From: Polaribacter aestuariivivens
GTDB lineage: Bacteria; Bacteroidota; Bacteroidia; Flavobacteriales; Flavobacteriaceae
Reading direction: 5' to 3'
Assembly: GCF_005885675.1 (NCBI RefSeq)
Contig: NZ_VANR01000007.1
Location: forward strand, 62,001 to 126,000
Length of the DNA stretch: 64,000 bases
The position numbers were made by a program, and so were the translations under genes. The notes beneath the pieces were generated by a model, which had not been told where the DNA came from, did no database searches, and saw only the letters and a list, made by a program, of their open reading frames with translations. Position 1 is the stretch's first letter. The number at the start of each line of letters is the position of its first letter. This document shows positions 28,317 to 36,074 of the stretch, piece by piece.

Positions 28317-29543
28317 TTATCCTTTCAACCAGTTAATCCAACGGTTTTTGTCTTTTTCATTATTTGATTGGTCAATAGCAATTTTTGCTATATCTGTTAA
28401 TCTCTCCTTAATTTCTTCTAACCATTCCTCATATCCATCAAGACTATGTGATTCGTCTTTTTTGTATTCGGTAATTTCATTGATTTCATTCTTAAGAAGA
28501 GAAAGTTGTTCTTTAAGATTATTTTGAATGTATAATTTATATTCTTTCGCTTCCTTATTATTTTTGTCTTGAATTAGTTTGTTCAATATTTCTTCAGCTA
28601 ATCTGTACCATTCATTCAAATAATCGTGATTAATTAAAACATAACTGGCGTAAGCGATACATACTCTTTTAAAATTTGGTTTTTCGATATGTGTGAGAAC
28701 AAAATTTGATTGATTTTTTAGTTTAAATTTTTCAAAATATGTTTTTTCAGCTTCCTCATAAGATTCAAAAGATGAGATGTTCGATGTTTTGTTTTTGTCA
28801 ACTTCAATTATAAAGTAATTGTTTTCTTTACCAATATGACAAAACCAATCTTTTCTGATTTTTGCATTGTTTTTGATAAATACCTCATTAAATTTCGAAT
28901 GAACTTTGTGTTTATTATCTATTGAAATTACTTCTTTCTTTTCCTCAAATGTAAGTTCGTCAATTTTTGATAATTGAAATAGGAATCTTTCAAAATCAGG
29001 ATGTTTTTGTCCTTCTTTGATTTTTAAATTATATAAAATATCAATTATTTCAACCATAGAAGCCCATTTATGGCTTTTAACAGTTCTTATTTGTATTTCA
29101 ATAAGCTTACTCGGATTTATAGGACTCTCAATATATATGTGGTAACCTCGATAACCATCATTTTTAGTTTCTTTTAAGTAATCATTAAAATATTTTACAT
29201 TGAACTGTTGGTTTAGTTTTTGAACTAATTTTGGAATTGAATTGTCATTGTAAACTAAAATCCGACAGCCAGCAATATCTCCCATATTGCCAAGTGCCAT
29301 TGTCGGTTGTCTTTTTATTTTTGATAGAATTGATTCTATTCTTTTGATTCGAAAGGCAGTAATGCTGTCACTTCGAATGTCTTTAGCCATATCAGAAATC
29401 ACTTCGAAGACAGAAGAAAGGTCAGACTTGAAAGAAGTCCTATATTCTTGTAGTTTTTCAAGTAAATCAGAAGAAGGATGTTCATTCTCCTTTATTAACT
29501 TTCGAATATCTTTTCCTAATTTATTTACTTGAGATTTTGTCAT
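28317..29543 (-). CDS. RelA/SpoT-domain protein (putative alarmone synthetase or toxSAS-like), cassette-borne
   Basis: A 408-residue protein; ATG at 29543 (the longer frame starts at a TTG four codons upstream). Residues about 45-175 are a RelA/SpoT nucleotidyltransferase domain: FRIKRIESILSK (R65, K67) for ATP contacts, MGDIAGCR with the metal Asp 89, NDGYRGYH (128-135) for the acceptor base, and EIQIRT with Glu 149. All main catalytic residues seem present, so it may transfer pyrophosphate to a nucleotide or to tRNA. There is no HD hydrolase, TGS or ACT domain. The C-terminal 230 residues are of unknown type, with a helical, Lys/Glu-rich end. An exact 10-bp inverted repeat and two hairpin blocks flank it, with only a few non-coding bases on either side, as in a mobile gene cassette. 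No antitoxin gene lies next to it. Confidence 0.88.
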   Translation of the reverse strand: MTKSQVNKLGKDIRKLIKENEHPSSDLLEKLQEYRTSFKSDLSSVFEVISDMAKDIRSDSITAFRIKRIESILSKIKRQPTMALGNMGDIAGCRILVYNDNSIPKLVQKLNQQFNVKYFNDYLKETKNDGYRGYHIYIESPINPSKLIEIQIRTVKSHKWASMVEIIDILYNLKIKEGQKHPDFERFLFQLSKIDELTFEEKKEVISIDNKHKVHSKFNEVFIKNNAKIRKDWFCHIGKENNYFIIEVDKNKTSNISSFESYEEAEKTYFEKFKLKNQSNFVLTHIEKPNFKRVCIAYASYVLINHDYLNEWYRLAEEILNKLIQDKNNKEAKEYKLYIQNNLKEQLSLLKNEINEITEYKKDESHSLDGYEEWLEEIKERLTDIAKIAIDQSNNEKDKNRWINWLKG

Positions 29544-29551
29544 TTTCAAAT

Positions 29552-29618
29552 GCAAGGTAACTTAGACGAATATGCGTCGTATTTGATATGACTTATATTC
29601 GGCGTTAGCGAAGTTATA
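29552..29618. repeat. attC-like hairpin element (right side of RelA/SpoT gene)
   Basis: The block starts with GCAAGGTAAC (29552-29561), the exact inverse of 28303-28312. It contains a 7-bp stem CGAATAT (29567-29573) / ATATTCG (29595-29601) and ends with CGTTAG. Its layout (TAAC - stem - loop - stem - CGTTAG, about 55 bases) resembles an integron recombination site, but the core motifs are not perfect. It begins 8 bases upstream of the gene's start codon. Confidence 0.5.
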
Positions 29619-29645
29619 TTTTTTTAAGTTTAGAAACAAACCAAA

Positions 29646-30137
29646 TTAGTCTGCTTTGGGTTGACTTTGCCAAATTACATTCACAATTTTCCATTGATTA
29701 TCTACTTTAGCCAAATGAAATAAATCTATACCCCAAACAGCTGTTAATTTAGCCGAGGCAGTTTTAGAATTTACATCAAAAATTTCAATTTTTTTAGGCG
29801 AGTTCTCATCAGCTTGATCAGAATCTGAATTCCATCTTGCAGCCAAACGTACCAATTGTTCATGAGTCATTTCTAAATTATCTCTATAAGCCTTTTCTTT
29901 TGGATGATACCAAAAACCTATTTTACGCAATTTAGGATCTACGCTTTTTATAATTTTTGTAGAATCTACTAAATACAAAGCTTCTACATAATTTAAAATA
30001 GCATTTTCTACGCCTTTAAAATCTTCTTGATTGTACTCCTTTTTAATAATTTCTTTTTCTTCTTTTTGAGTTGTACACGAAGAAAAAAGAAGAATGGAAA
30101 ATAGAGTTGTTAGAAAAAAATAGTTCTGATTTTTCAT
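29646..30137 (-). CDS. NTF2-like (putative lumazine-binding, SnoaL-type) lipoprotein
   Basis: A 163-residue lipoprotein. The signal MKNQNYFFLTTLFSILLF ends in lipobox FSSC (Cys about 21). The rest fits the small alpha+beta NTF2 fold of the Lumazine_bd_2 group: an opening helix FKGVENAILNYVEALYLVDS, then VDPKLRKIGFW, MTHEQLVRLAARWN and final strands TASAKLTAVWGIDLFHLAK and WKIVNVIWQS. Members of this group are annotated as putative lumazine-binding or as nuclear transport factor 2 family proteins, and no reaction is established. It lies in the minus-strand run with mazG after the cassette, with a 109-base gap from mazG. Confidence 0.85.
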   Translation of the reverse strand: MKNQNYFFLTTLFSILLFSSCTTQKEEKEIIKKEYNQEDFKGVENAILNYVEALYLVDSTKIIKSVDPKLRKIGFWYHPKEKAYRDNLEMTHEQLVRLAARWNSDSDQADENSPKKIEIFDVNSKTASAKLTAVWGIDLFHLAKVDNQWKIVNVIWQSQPKAD

Positions 30138-30246
30138 AATTGGTTGATTTTTAATTCCTTCTAAAGTTATAAAAGATAATTTAAAATCAATATTACAAAA
30201 AAACCTTTAACTTAAAATTAAGGTATCTGCTTACCTTTAAAATTAA

Positions 30247-31026
30247 TTATTTGTATAATTTTTTTGAAGCTTCCCAAAAAACATCCATTTCTGCTAAAGT
30301 CATATCAGAAAGTTTTTTGTTTAAATTTTTAGCTTCTTTTTCTAAATATTGAAAACGATTGATGAATTTTTTATTCGTTTTTTCTAAAGCATTTTCTGGA
30401 TTCACATTGATAAAACGTGCATAATTAATCATTGAAAATAAAACGTCACCAAATTCTTTTTCAGTGTTTTTTGTGTTTCCTGCTTTTATTTCTTCGTTTA
30501 ATTCAGTAAGTTCTTCTTGTACTTTTTCCCAAACTTGTTCTGGTTTTTCCCAGTCGAAACCTACACCAGCAACTTTTTCTTGAATTCTACTTGCTTTAAC
30601 AACTGCAGGTAAACTTTTAGGCACACCTTCTAAAACAGAAGTTTTTCCTTCTTTAAGTTTTAAGTTTTCCCAGTTACGTTTTACATCTGCCTCATTTTCA
30701 ACCTTAACATCTCCATAAATATGTGGGTGTCTGTCAATTAATTTATCAGAAATTGAATTGGCAACATCAGCAATGTCAAATGCTTTTTTTTCGCTTCCAA
30801 TTTTTGCGTAAAAAACAATGTGCAATAAAACGTCACCTAACTCTTTTTTTATTTCTTGTAAATCATTATCAAGAATGGCATCAGTAAGTTCGTAGGTTTC
30901 TTCTATTGTTAAATGACGTAAACTTTCGAGGGTTTGTTTTTTATCCCATGGACATTTTTCACGGAGTTCATCCATGATATCTAACAAACGATTAAAAGCG
31001 GCTAATTGCTCTTTTCTTGTATTCAT
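30247..31026 (-). CDS. mazG: Nucleoside triphosphate pyrophosphohydrolase MazG
   Basis: MazG hydrolyses (d)NTPs to NMP and pyrophosphate, sanitising the nucleotide pool; in E. coli it also lowers ppGpp during starvation. The 259-residue protein has two tandem MazG domains. The N-terminal one has CPWDKKQTLESLRHLTIEET and KKELGDVLLHIVFYA with the metal-binding Glu/Asp residues. The C-terminal one has EVQEEL-type and EFGDVLFSMINYARF. The length equals that of E. coli MazG. It lies in a run of minus-strand genes (ruvX, def, DUF5606, mazG). The proximity to a RelA/SpoT-domain cassette 700 bases away is probably coincidental. Confidence 0.94.
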   Translation of the reverse strand: MNTRKEQLAAFNRLLDIMDELREKCPWDKKQTLESLRHLTIEETYELTDAILDNDLQEIKKELGDVLLHIVFYAKIGSEKKAFDIADVANSISDKLIDRHPHIYGDVKVENEADVKRNWENLKLKEGKTSVLEGVPKSLPAVVKASRIQEKVAGVGFDWEKPEQVWEKVQEELTELNEEIKAGNTKNTEKEFGDVLFSMINYARFINVNPENALEKTNKKFINRFQYLEKEAKNLNKKLSDMTLAEMDVFWEASKKLYK

Positions 31027-31093
31027 TTTTATTTATAGAAGTAACAAAATAGCAAGTTTTCAAAAACTGAAAATTGAAATTGTTTGCTAAAAA

Positions 31094-31513
31094 TTACTCA
31101 GCTTTTGTTTCTTCAGTAGTTTCTTCTGTTTTAGAAAAATCCATACCAGATTTAACCAATAAATTATACCACTGAACTACTTTTTTAATGTTTGAAGTAT
31201 ACACTCTTTCATCGTCATAATTTGGTAATACTTCAGCAAAAAAAGTTTCTAATTTTTTACTGCTTTCTTTGTGTGAAATAGCTTCTTTACCTTCTGTTTT
31301 TGCGTACATTGCCTTAAAAACATCTAATAAAGGTAAATCTTCTTCGTATGTGTAAATGGCAATGTTTTCTAACAAACTTACGTTTTGTGTAGCGTTTACT
31401 GCCAATCTTTTTTTATCTGTTAAAGACTCAACAATAATTGCATTTTTTGATTGTGAAACTACTTGGTATAAACCAGGTTTTCCTGTAACTGATATAATTT
31501 TACTAAATTCCAT
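31094..31513 (-). CDS. DUF5606 family protein
   Basis: A 139-residue cytoplasmic protein: FSKIISVTGKPGLYQVVSQS, then NAIIVESLTDKKRLAVNATQ, and a helical second half ending VVQWYNLLVKSGMDF. This is the bacteroidete-restricted DUF5606 family. The N-terminal 70 residues look like a small SH3-like barrel, but no function is known. It sits 28 bases after def in the same direction, a conserved neighbourhood in Flavobacteriaceae as far as I recall, hinting at a link to translation. The acidic tail (TEETTEETKAE) is low-complexity. Confidence 0.88.
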   Translation of the reverse strand: MEFSKIISVTGKPGLYQVVSQSKNAIIVESLTDKKRLAVNATQNVSLLENIAIYTYEEDLPLLDVFKAMYAKTEGKEAISHKESSKKLETFFAEVLPNYDDERVYTSNIKKVVQWYNLLVKSGMDFSKTEETTEETKAE

Positions 31514-31541
31514 TTTAATATTTTTTATTGTCTTTTTAAGA

Positions 31542-32132
31542 CTATTTGCCTTTTTTTAAATTAGGAAAACGCATTCTATAATCTGCATTAATTTTTCCTT
31601 TAGAAATGTTTTCTAATTTCTTTTTAATCAATCTTTTTTTAAGTGATGATAATTTATCTGTAAATAAAATACCTTCGATATGATCATATTCATGCTGAAA
31701 AACTCTTGCAGCCAAACCATCTAAGTTTTCTGTATGTTTTTTAAAGTTTTCATCTTGATATTCAATGGTAATTTTTGGTTTACGAACAACATCTTCACGA
31801 ACATCAGGTATGCTTAAACATCCTTCATTAAAAGTCCATTCATCTCCTTCTTCTTCGATAATTTTAGCGTTTATAAAAACCTTATTGAATGTTTTTAGAA
31901 CAGCTCTGTCTTTTTCAGACAAATCTTCATCTTCTGCAAAAGGAGATGCATCAATTAAAAACAAACGTATTGCTTTACCAATTTGAGGAGCTGCTAAACC
32001 AACACCAGAAGCATTGTACATAGTTTCTCTCATGTTAGAAATTAATTTTTCTAAATCTGGGTAGTTTTCATCTATTTCTACTGCAACTTTTCTTAAAACA
32101 GGATCTCCGTAAGCAACAATTGGTAAAATCAT
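31542..32132 (-). CDS. def: Peptide deformylase
   Basis: Def removes the formyl group from the N-terminal methionine of new proteins. All three family motifs are present: GVGLAAPQIG, EGCLSIP (metal Cys) and HEYDH (two His and the catalytic Glu). I start at ATG 32132 (MILPIVAYGDPVLRK, 196 residues). The open frame begins 10 codons earlier but MILPI is the usual start in this group. An array of 7-bp repeats lies 35 bases upstream. It is followed closely by the DUF5606 gene. Confidence 0.95.
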   Translation of the reverse strand: MILPIVAYGDPVLRKVAVEIDENYPDLEKLISNMRETMYNASGVGLAAPQIGKAIRLFLIDASPFAEDEDLSEKDRAVLKTFNKVFINAKIIEEEGDEWTFNEGCLSIPDVREDVVRKPKITIEYQDENFKKHTENLDGLAARVFQHEYDHIEGILFTDKLSSLKKRLIKKKLENISKGKINADYRMRFPNLKKGK

Positions 32133-32166
32133 TTTTTTAATTTTATTTAAAAACGAGTGCAAAAAT

Positions 32167-32194
32167 ACAATTTACAATTACGAATTACGAATTT
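32167..32194. repeat. Heptanucleotide repeat array upstream of def
   Basis: Four consecutive 7-bp units differ by one or two bases: ACAATTT, ACAATTA, CGAATTA, CGAATTT. The array lies in the gap between ruvX and def. Confidence 0.7.
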
Positions 32195-32289
32195 TTGCTT
32201 TTGAATTTTATGAAATACTTTGCAAACTACTTATACATCTATTAATTATTTATCCTTTAAAAATGGTAATAGAACTTAATAGTTTGTGT

Positions 32290-32706
32290 TTATATATGCT
32301 GGTTGTATAAATAAGATTGTAAAATAATTGTGGCACTAATTTCATCAACTAACGCTTTGTTTCTGCGTTGTTTTTTTTTCATTCCACCATCTATCATTGT
32401 TTGAAAAGCCATTTTTGAGGTAAAACGTTCGTCAACTCTTTGTACAGGAATTTCTGGAATTGTTTTAGCTAATTTTTTTAAGAAAGCAACAATTAAAACT
32501 TCACTTTCACTATCAGAATTATTCATTTGTTTTGGTTGTCCAACTAAAAATAAATCTACTTTTTCTTTAGAAACATAATCTTTTAAAAAGCTTAATAATT
32601 CATTAGTATTAACAGTAGTTAAGCCAGATGCAATTATTTGCAGTTCATCAGTTACTGCAATTCCTGTTCTTTTTTTTCCAAAATCGATTGCTAAAATTCT
32701 TGCCAT
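32290..32706 (-). CDS. ruvX: YqgF/RuvX Holliday-junction resolvase-like nuclease
   Basis: A 138-residue RNase H-fold protein of the YqgF family (the E. coli member takes part in 16S rRNA maturation; others cut branched DNA). The N-terminal ARILAIDFGKKRTGIAVTDE contains the first catalytic Asp. Later motifs are LFLVGQPKQMNNSDSE and PVQRVDERFTSKMA, and the last helix has LVDEISATIILQSYL with another acidic residue. The size is normal for the family. It is the first gene of the minus-strand run leading into def. A -7-like box TATTTTTG lies just upstream on the minus strand. Confidence 0.93.
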   Translation of the reverse strand: MARILAIDFGKKRTGIAVTDELQIIASGLTTVNTNELLSFLKDYVSKEKVDLFLVGQPKQMNNSDSESEVLIVAFLKKLAKTIPEIPVQRVDERFTSKMAFQTMIDGGMKKKQRRNKALVDEISATIILQSYLYNQHI

Positions 32707-32826
32707 TTACAATTGTTTTTGCAAAAATACGTTTTTTAAACAAAGCAGCTATATCTGTTTAAAAAATGTATCTTCGCTTTCTATTTTTACAGATACATTT
32801 ATATTTGCAGAAATTAATATATTACA

Positions 32827-33642
32827 ATGGAACAAATTAGAGAAATTATAGAATCAGCTTGGGAAAATCGTGAGTTATTAAAAGAACAAAACACGATAGA
32901 TACAATACGAAAAGTAGTTGATTTGTTAGATAAAGGAGAGTTAAGAGTTGCAGAACCAACAACAGATGGTTGGCAAGTAAATGAATGGGTTAAAAAAGCA
33001 GTTGTTTTATATTTTCCAATTCAAAAAATGGAAACTCTAGAAGCTGGTATTTTTGAATATCATGATAAAATTCCATTAAAAAGAAACTTTAAAGAAAGAG
33101 GAATTAGAGTGGTACCAAATGCAGTAGCAAGACATGGAGCCTACATTTCTGCAGGAACTATTTTAATGCCAAGTTACGTAAATATTGGTGCTTATGTAGA
33201 TGAAGGAACCATGGTAGATACTTGGGCAACAGTAGGTTCTTGTGCACAAATTGGTAAAAATGTACATTTATCTGGTGGAGTTGGTATTGGTGGAGTTTTA
33301 GAGCCATTACAAGCAGCTCCTGTTATTATAGAAGATGGCGCTTTTATTGGATCTAGATGTATTGTTGTGGAAGGCGTAAGAGTAGAAAAAGAGGCTGTTT
33401 TAGGCGCAAATGTTGTGTTAACAATGAGTACTAAAATTATAGATGTAACTGGAGATGAACCTGTAGAAATGAAAGGAGTAGTACCTGCAAGATCTGTGGT
33501 AATTCCCGGAAGTTATACAAAGAAATTTGCTGCTGGAGAATACAATGTACCTTGTGCATTAATTATTGGAAAAAGAAAAGAAAGTACCAACAAAAAAACA
33601 TCTTTAAACGATGCTTTACGTGAGTATGACGTAGCTGTTTAA
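32827..33642 (+). CDS. dapD: 2,3,4,5-tetrahydropyridine-2,6-dicarboxylate N-succinyltransferase
   Basis: DapD succinylates tetrahydrodipicolinate in the lysine/diaminopimelate pathway. The 271-residue protein has an N-terminal helical domain and a left-handed beta-helix of hexapeptide repeats (GAYISAGTILMPSYVNIGAY, GVGIGGVLEPLQAAPVIIED, GSRCIVVEGVRVE), ending with the typical C-terminal domain (ALIIGKRKEST). A -7-like TATATTTG (32800-32807) lies about 20 bases before the start. It is followed after 12 bases by a glycosyltransferase gene with no evident pathway connection. Confidence 0.96.
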   Translation: MEQIREIIESAWENRELLKEQNTIDTIRKVVDLLDKGELRVAEPTTDGWQVNEWVKKAVVLYFPIQKMETLEAGIFEYHDKIPLKRNFKERGIRVVPNAVARHGAYISAGTILMPSYVNIGAYVDEGTMVDTWATVGSCAQIGKNVHLSGGVGIGGVLEPLQAAPVIIEDGAFIGSRCIVVEGVRVEKEAVLGANVVLTMSTKIIDVTGDEPVEMKGVVPARSVVIPGSYTKKFAAGEYNVPCALIIGKRKESTNKKTSLNDALREYDVAV

Positions 33643-33654
33643 AGACTAACTTTT

Positions 33655-34410
33655 ATGACAAAAATATCGGCAATAATACCTACTTTAAATGAAGAAATTC
33701 ATATAGCTGATGCTATAAAATCTGTAAGTTTTGCTGATGAAGTTATTGTAATTGACTCTTTTAGTACAGATAAAACTGTTGAAATTGCAGAAAAAATGAA
33801 TGTAAAAATCATCAAACGAAAGTTTGATGATTTTTCTTCTCAAAAAAACTTTGCAATATCTCAAGCAAAACATCCTTGGATTTATATTTTAGATGCTGAT
33901 GAAAGAGTTACAAAACCAGTGAAAGCAGAAATATTAGAAAGCGTAAAAAATCCTAATGGTTTTGTTGGTTTTTATGTAAGAAGAACTTTTTACTTTGCGG
34001 GAAAAAAAATAAACTATTGTGGTTGGCAAAGAGATAAGGTAGTACGTTTGTTTTTAAAAGAACAATGTAAATATGTTGGTGTAGTTCACGAAACAATTAC
34101 TACAAATGGTCAGTTAGGTTTTTTAAAAAATAAAATAGACCACTTTGGTTACAGAAACTACAACCATTTTATATCTAAAATTAATTATTACTCAAGTTTA
34201 AAAGCTAAAGAACTTCATGCAAAAGGTAAAAAAGTAAATGCTTTTCATTTATTAGTTAAACCAGCTGCAAGGTTTTTTATTCACTATATAATACGCTTAG
34301 GATTTTTAGATGGTTTGGCAGGTTTAATTCTTGCTAAAATTTTAGCTTACTCTGTTTTTACTAGGTATATAAAGTTATGGCTTTTAAACAAAGGAATTAA
34401 AGAGCATTAA
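33655..34410 (+). CDS. Family 2 glycosyltransferase (LPS core WaaE/KdtX-like)
   Basis: A 251-residue GT-A enzyme: KISAIIPTLNEEIHIADAIK (nucleotide-sugar binding), EVIVIDSFSTDKTVEIAEK, then the metal-binding LDADERVT (DAD). The pattern matches the WaaE/KdtX-like family that adds hexoses to lipopolysaccharide core. The C-terminal half (LLVKPAARFFIHYIIRLGFL) is hydrophobic and probably lies on the membrane. It is 12 bases after dapD. The stop codon shares four bases with the stop of the convergent GT25 gene, leaving no room for a terminator. Confidence 0.92.
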   Translation: MTKISAIIPTLNEEIHIADAIKSVSFADEVIVIDSFSTDKTVEIAEKMNVKIIKRKFDDFSSQKNFAISQAKHPWIYILDADERVTKPVKAEILESVKNPNGFVGFYVRRTFYFAGKKINYCGWQRDKVVRLFLKEQCKYVGVVHETITTNGQLGFLKNKIDHFGYRNYNHFISKINYYSSLKAKELHAKGKKVNAFHLLVKPAARFFIHYIIRLGFLDGLAGLILAKILAYSVFTRYIKLWLLNKGIKEH

Positions 34411-35153
34411 TTACTTTTATAGAAAGCATAATTTTTTAAAAATCGATATGTTTTATAAGTAAGCAACGTAATTAGTTGCCAAAAAGGACGAACAATTTCT
34501 CGTACTATTTTTTTAAATTTAGGCATTTTCTTTTGCTGAATTGTAGTGCCACCAACATTTTTATCGTTACTAGTCACATAACATTTATTAGTTGTTAAAA
34601 CTGGTGTTTTGTGTTTAAAAACGTCTTGTTTTAAAACATCAATAGGAGCGTAGTAAGTGTTTAAATTTTTAAAAAGTATTTCAGCCGCTTTTTTACCAAT
34701 AATTTGTCCTGTTGTTTGAAGCGAAGGAACTAAAAATGTGCTTGTAAATTCGGTTGAATTTATTTCGTAAAATCCTTTTCTACCAGAAATGTCTAAAAAA
34801 GTATTTTTAGTAATCGATTTTAAAAGCAACTCTAAATCTTCAAAAAAACTATCTGTTAAAAGTGCATCATCCTCTAAAATTATGGCAAAATCTTCTTTTT
34901 GGGTTCCTATAATTTTCCATAAATCGAAATATGTTTTTGTCAAACCTATTTCACCATCATTTAAATTAGGATAATGGGTAAAAATATTGAATTGACTTTT
35001 TGCTTTTTTTAAAAAATCTTGAGGTAATTCTTTTCCATAAACAGCAGGCATTCTGGTTAATGGAATATTCAATTTTTTAAACTGATTTTCCATAAAATTT
35101 CTACGCTCTAAACTTTTGTCTAAATTGATGTAATAAACTTTAAAAGAACTCAT
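34407..35153 (-). CDS. Family 25 glycosyltransferase (LPS biosynthesis type)
   Basis: A 248-residue enzyme of the GT25 family (lipo-oligosaccharide galactosyl/glucosyltransferase type). The start motif FKVYYINLDKSLERRNFM is followed by MPAVYGKEL, GEIGLTKTYFDLWKII and the metal-binding EDDALL (FAIILEDDALLTDS). I place the start at ATG 35153, which overlaps the stop of the fucosyltransferase as ATGA, indicating translational coupling. The C-terminal basic, hydrophobic end suggests membrane contact. The donor and acceptor sugars are unknown. Confidence 0.92.
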   Translation of the reverse strand: MSSFKVYYINLDKSLERRNFMENQFKKLNIPLTRMPAVYGKELPQDFLKKAKSQFNIFTHYPNLNDGEIGLTKTYFDLWKIIGTQKEDFAIILEDDALLTDSFFEDLELLLKSITKNTFLDISGRKGFYEINSTEFTSTFLVPSLQTTGQIIGKKAAEILFKNLNTYYAPIDVLKQDVFKHKTPVLTTNKCYVTSNDKNVGGTTIQQKKMPKFKKIVREIVRPFWQLITLLTYKTYRFLKNYAFYKSN

Positions 35154-35953
35154 AATTTTATCCAATTTTTAGGTACAATTTCATTTTCTTTTGAAATATA
35201 CCATTGTTTTGGTGCAATAATAGTTTTTTGTTCATTTTTATTCAACCAAGCTCCCCACCAAGAAAAACTACTGTTTGCCGTGATGTTATGAGTACACAAA
35301 CTCATCAAATGTAAATCTTCATGAGGTGAACATTTATGATCTACAAAAAAAGCATTTTTAATAGGTAAATTGTTTTTTGTCCAAGAAATATCATCAGAAA
35401 ATACAAAAAAAGAAACATTTTTATATTTTTCTTTAATGATAGAAATAGCATTTTTGTAGTACTCTAAACTGCAAGTTCCGTGAACACTATTCGATTTTTT
35501 ATCAGAAACATAATCTCCTCTTCTAATATGTAAACTACAGCTTACTGCTTTTTCTGAAATTTGTGTTATGTATTCTTTGGTTGTTTCTTCTATGTTAAAG
35601 TCAATTGTGAATTGCTCTAAAAGTATATTTCTTATTTCCTTAAAATATTTTTCTGTTTGAAAATACCCTTTCACATATTCGTTTCCTTTTAAAGAAATAA
35701 GGCTTTCATCATATCGTAAGTTTTTTTCTTTTAAACTTCTAAAAAAATTGATTTTTGATAGCAGTACTTTGGCTTTATTGGCCTGTTTTAAATCTATTTT
35801 ATATTTATTTAATTGATAACCACCATGTAATTTATAGTTCTTAAAACCAGAAATATCTAACTGTACATTAAAACCCTTTTGTACCAACATTTTTGCATAT
35901 GCGTATTGAAACATTTGATTTCCTAAGCCACCAAGAATTCTAACAATTACCAT
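35150..35953 (-). CDS. Family 11 glycosyltransferase (alpha-1,2-fucosyltransferase type)
   Basis: A 267-residue enzyme of the GT11 family that usually moves fucose from GDP-fucose to a galactose of O-antigen or capsule. Diagnostic motifs are ILGGLGNQMFQYAYAKM at the N-terminus, HIRRGDYV in the middle and NITANSSFSWWGAWLN near the end. It starts right away (MVIVRILGG). It is the first of a two-gene, coupled operon with the GT25 gene. No GDP-fucose synthesis genes are in the window. Confidence 0.93.
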   Translation of the reverse strand: MVIVRILGGLGNQMFQYAYAKMLVQKGFNVQLDISGFKNYKLHGGYQLNKYKIDLKQANKAKVLLSKINFFRSLKEKNLRYDESLISLKGNEYVKGYFQTEKYFKEIRNILLEQFTIDFNIEETTKEYITQISEKAVSCSLHIRRGDYVSDKKSNSVHGTCSLEYYKNAISIIKEKYKNVSFFVFSDDISWTKNNLPIKNAFFVDHKCSPHEDLHLMSLCTHNITANSSFSWWGAWLNKNEQKTIIAPKQWYISKENEIVPKNWIKL

Positions 35954-36074
35954 TTACGTAGGTTGTTCATTTTTTAATGAAATACAAAAGTACAAATGTT
36001 ATCACAATTTTCTTTTATCTATTTTAGGTTTAAAAGAATAGAAAACAATAAATTTGCATCACTTTTTAAAAATT

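Noticed and set aside
28179..29618. RelA/SpoT locus considered as an insertion sequence
   Set aside because: No transposase is present and the gene product is not a recombinase; the boundaries look like a cassette rather than an IS.
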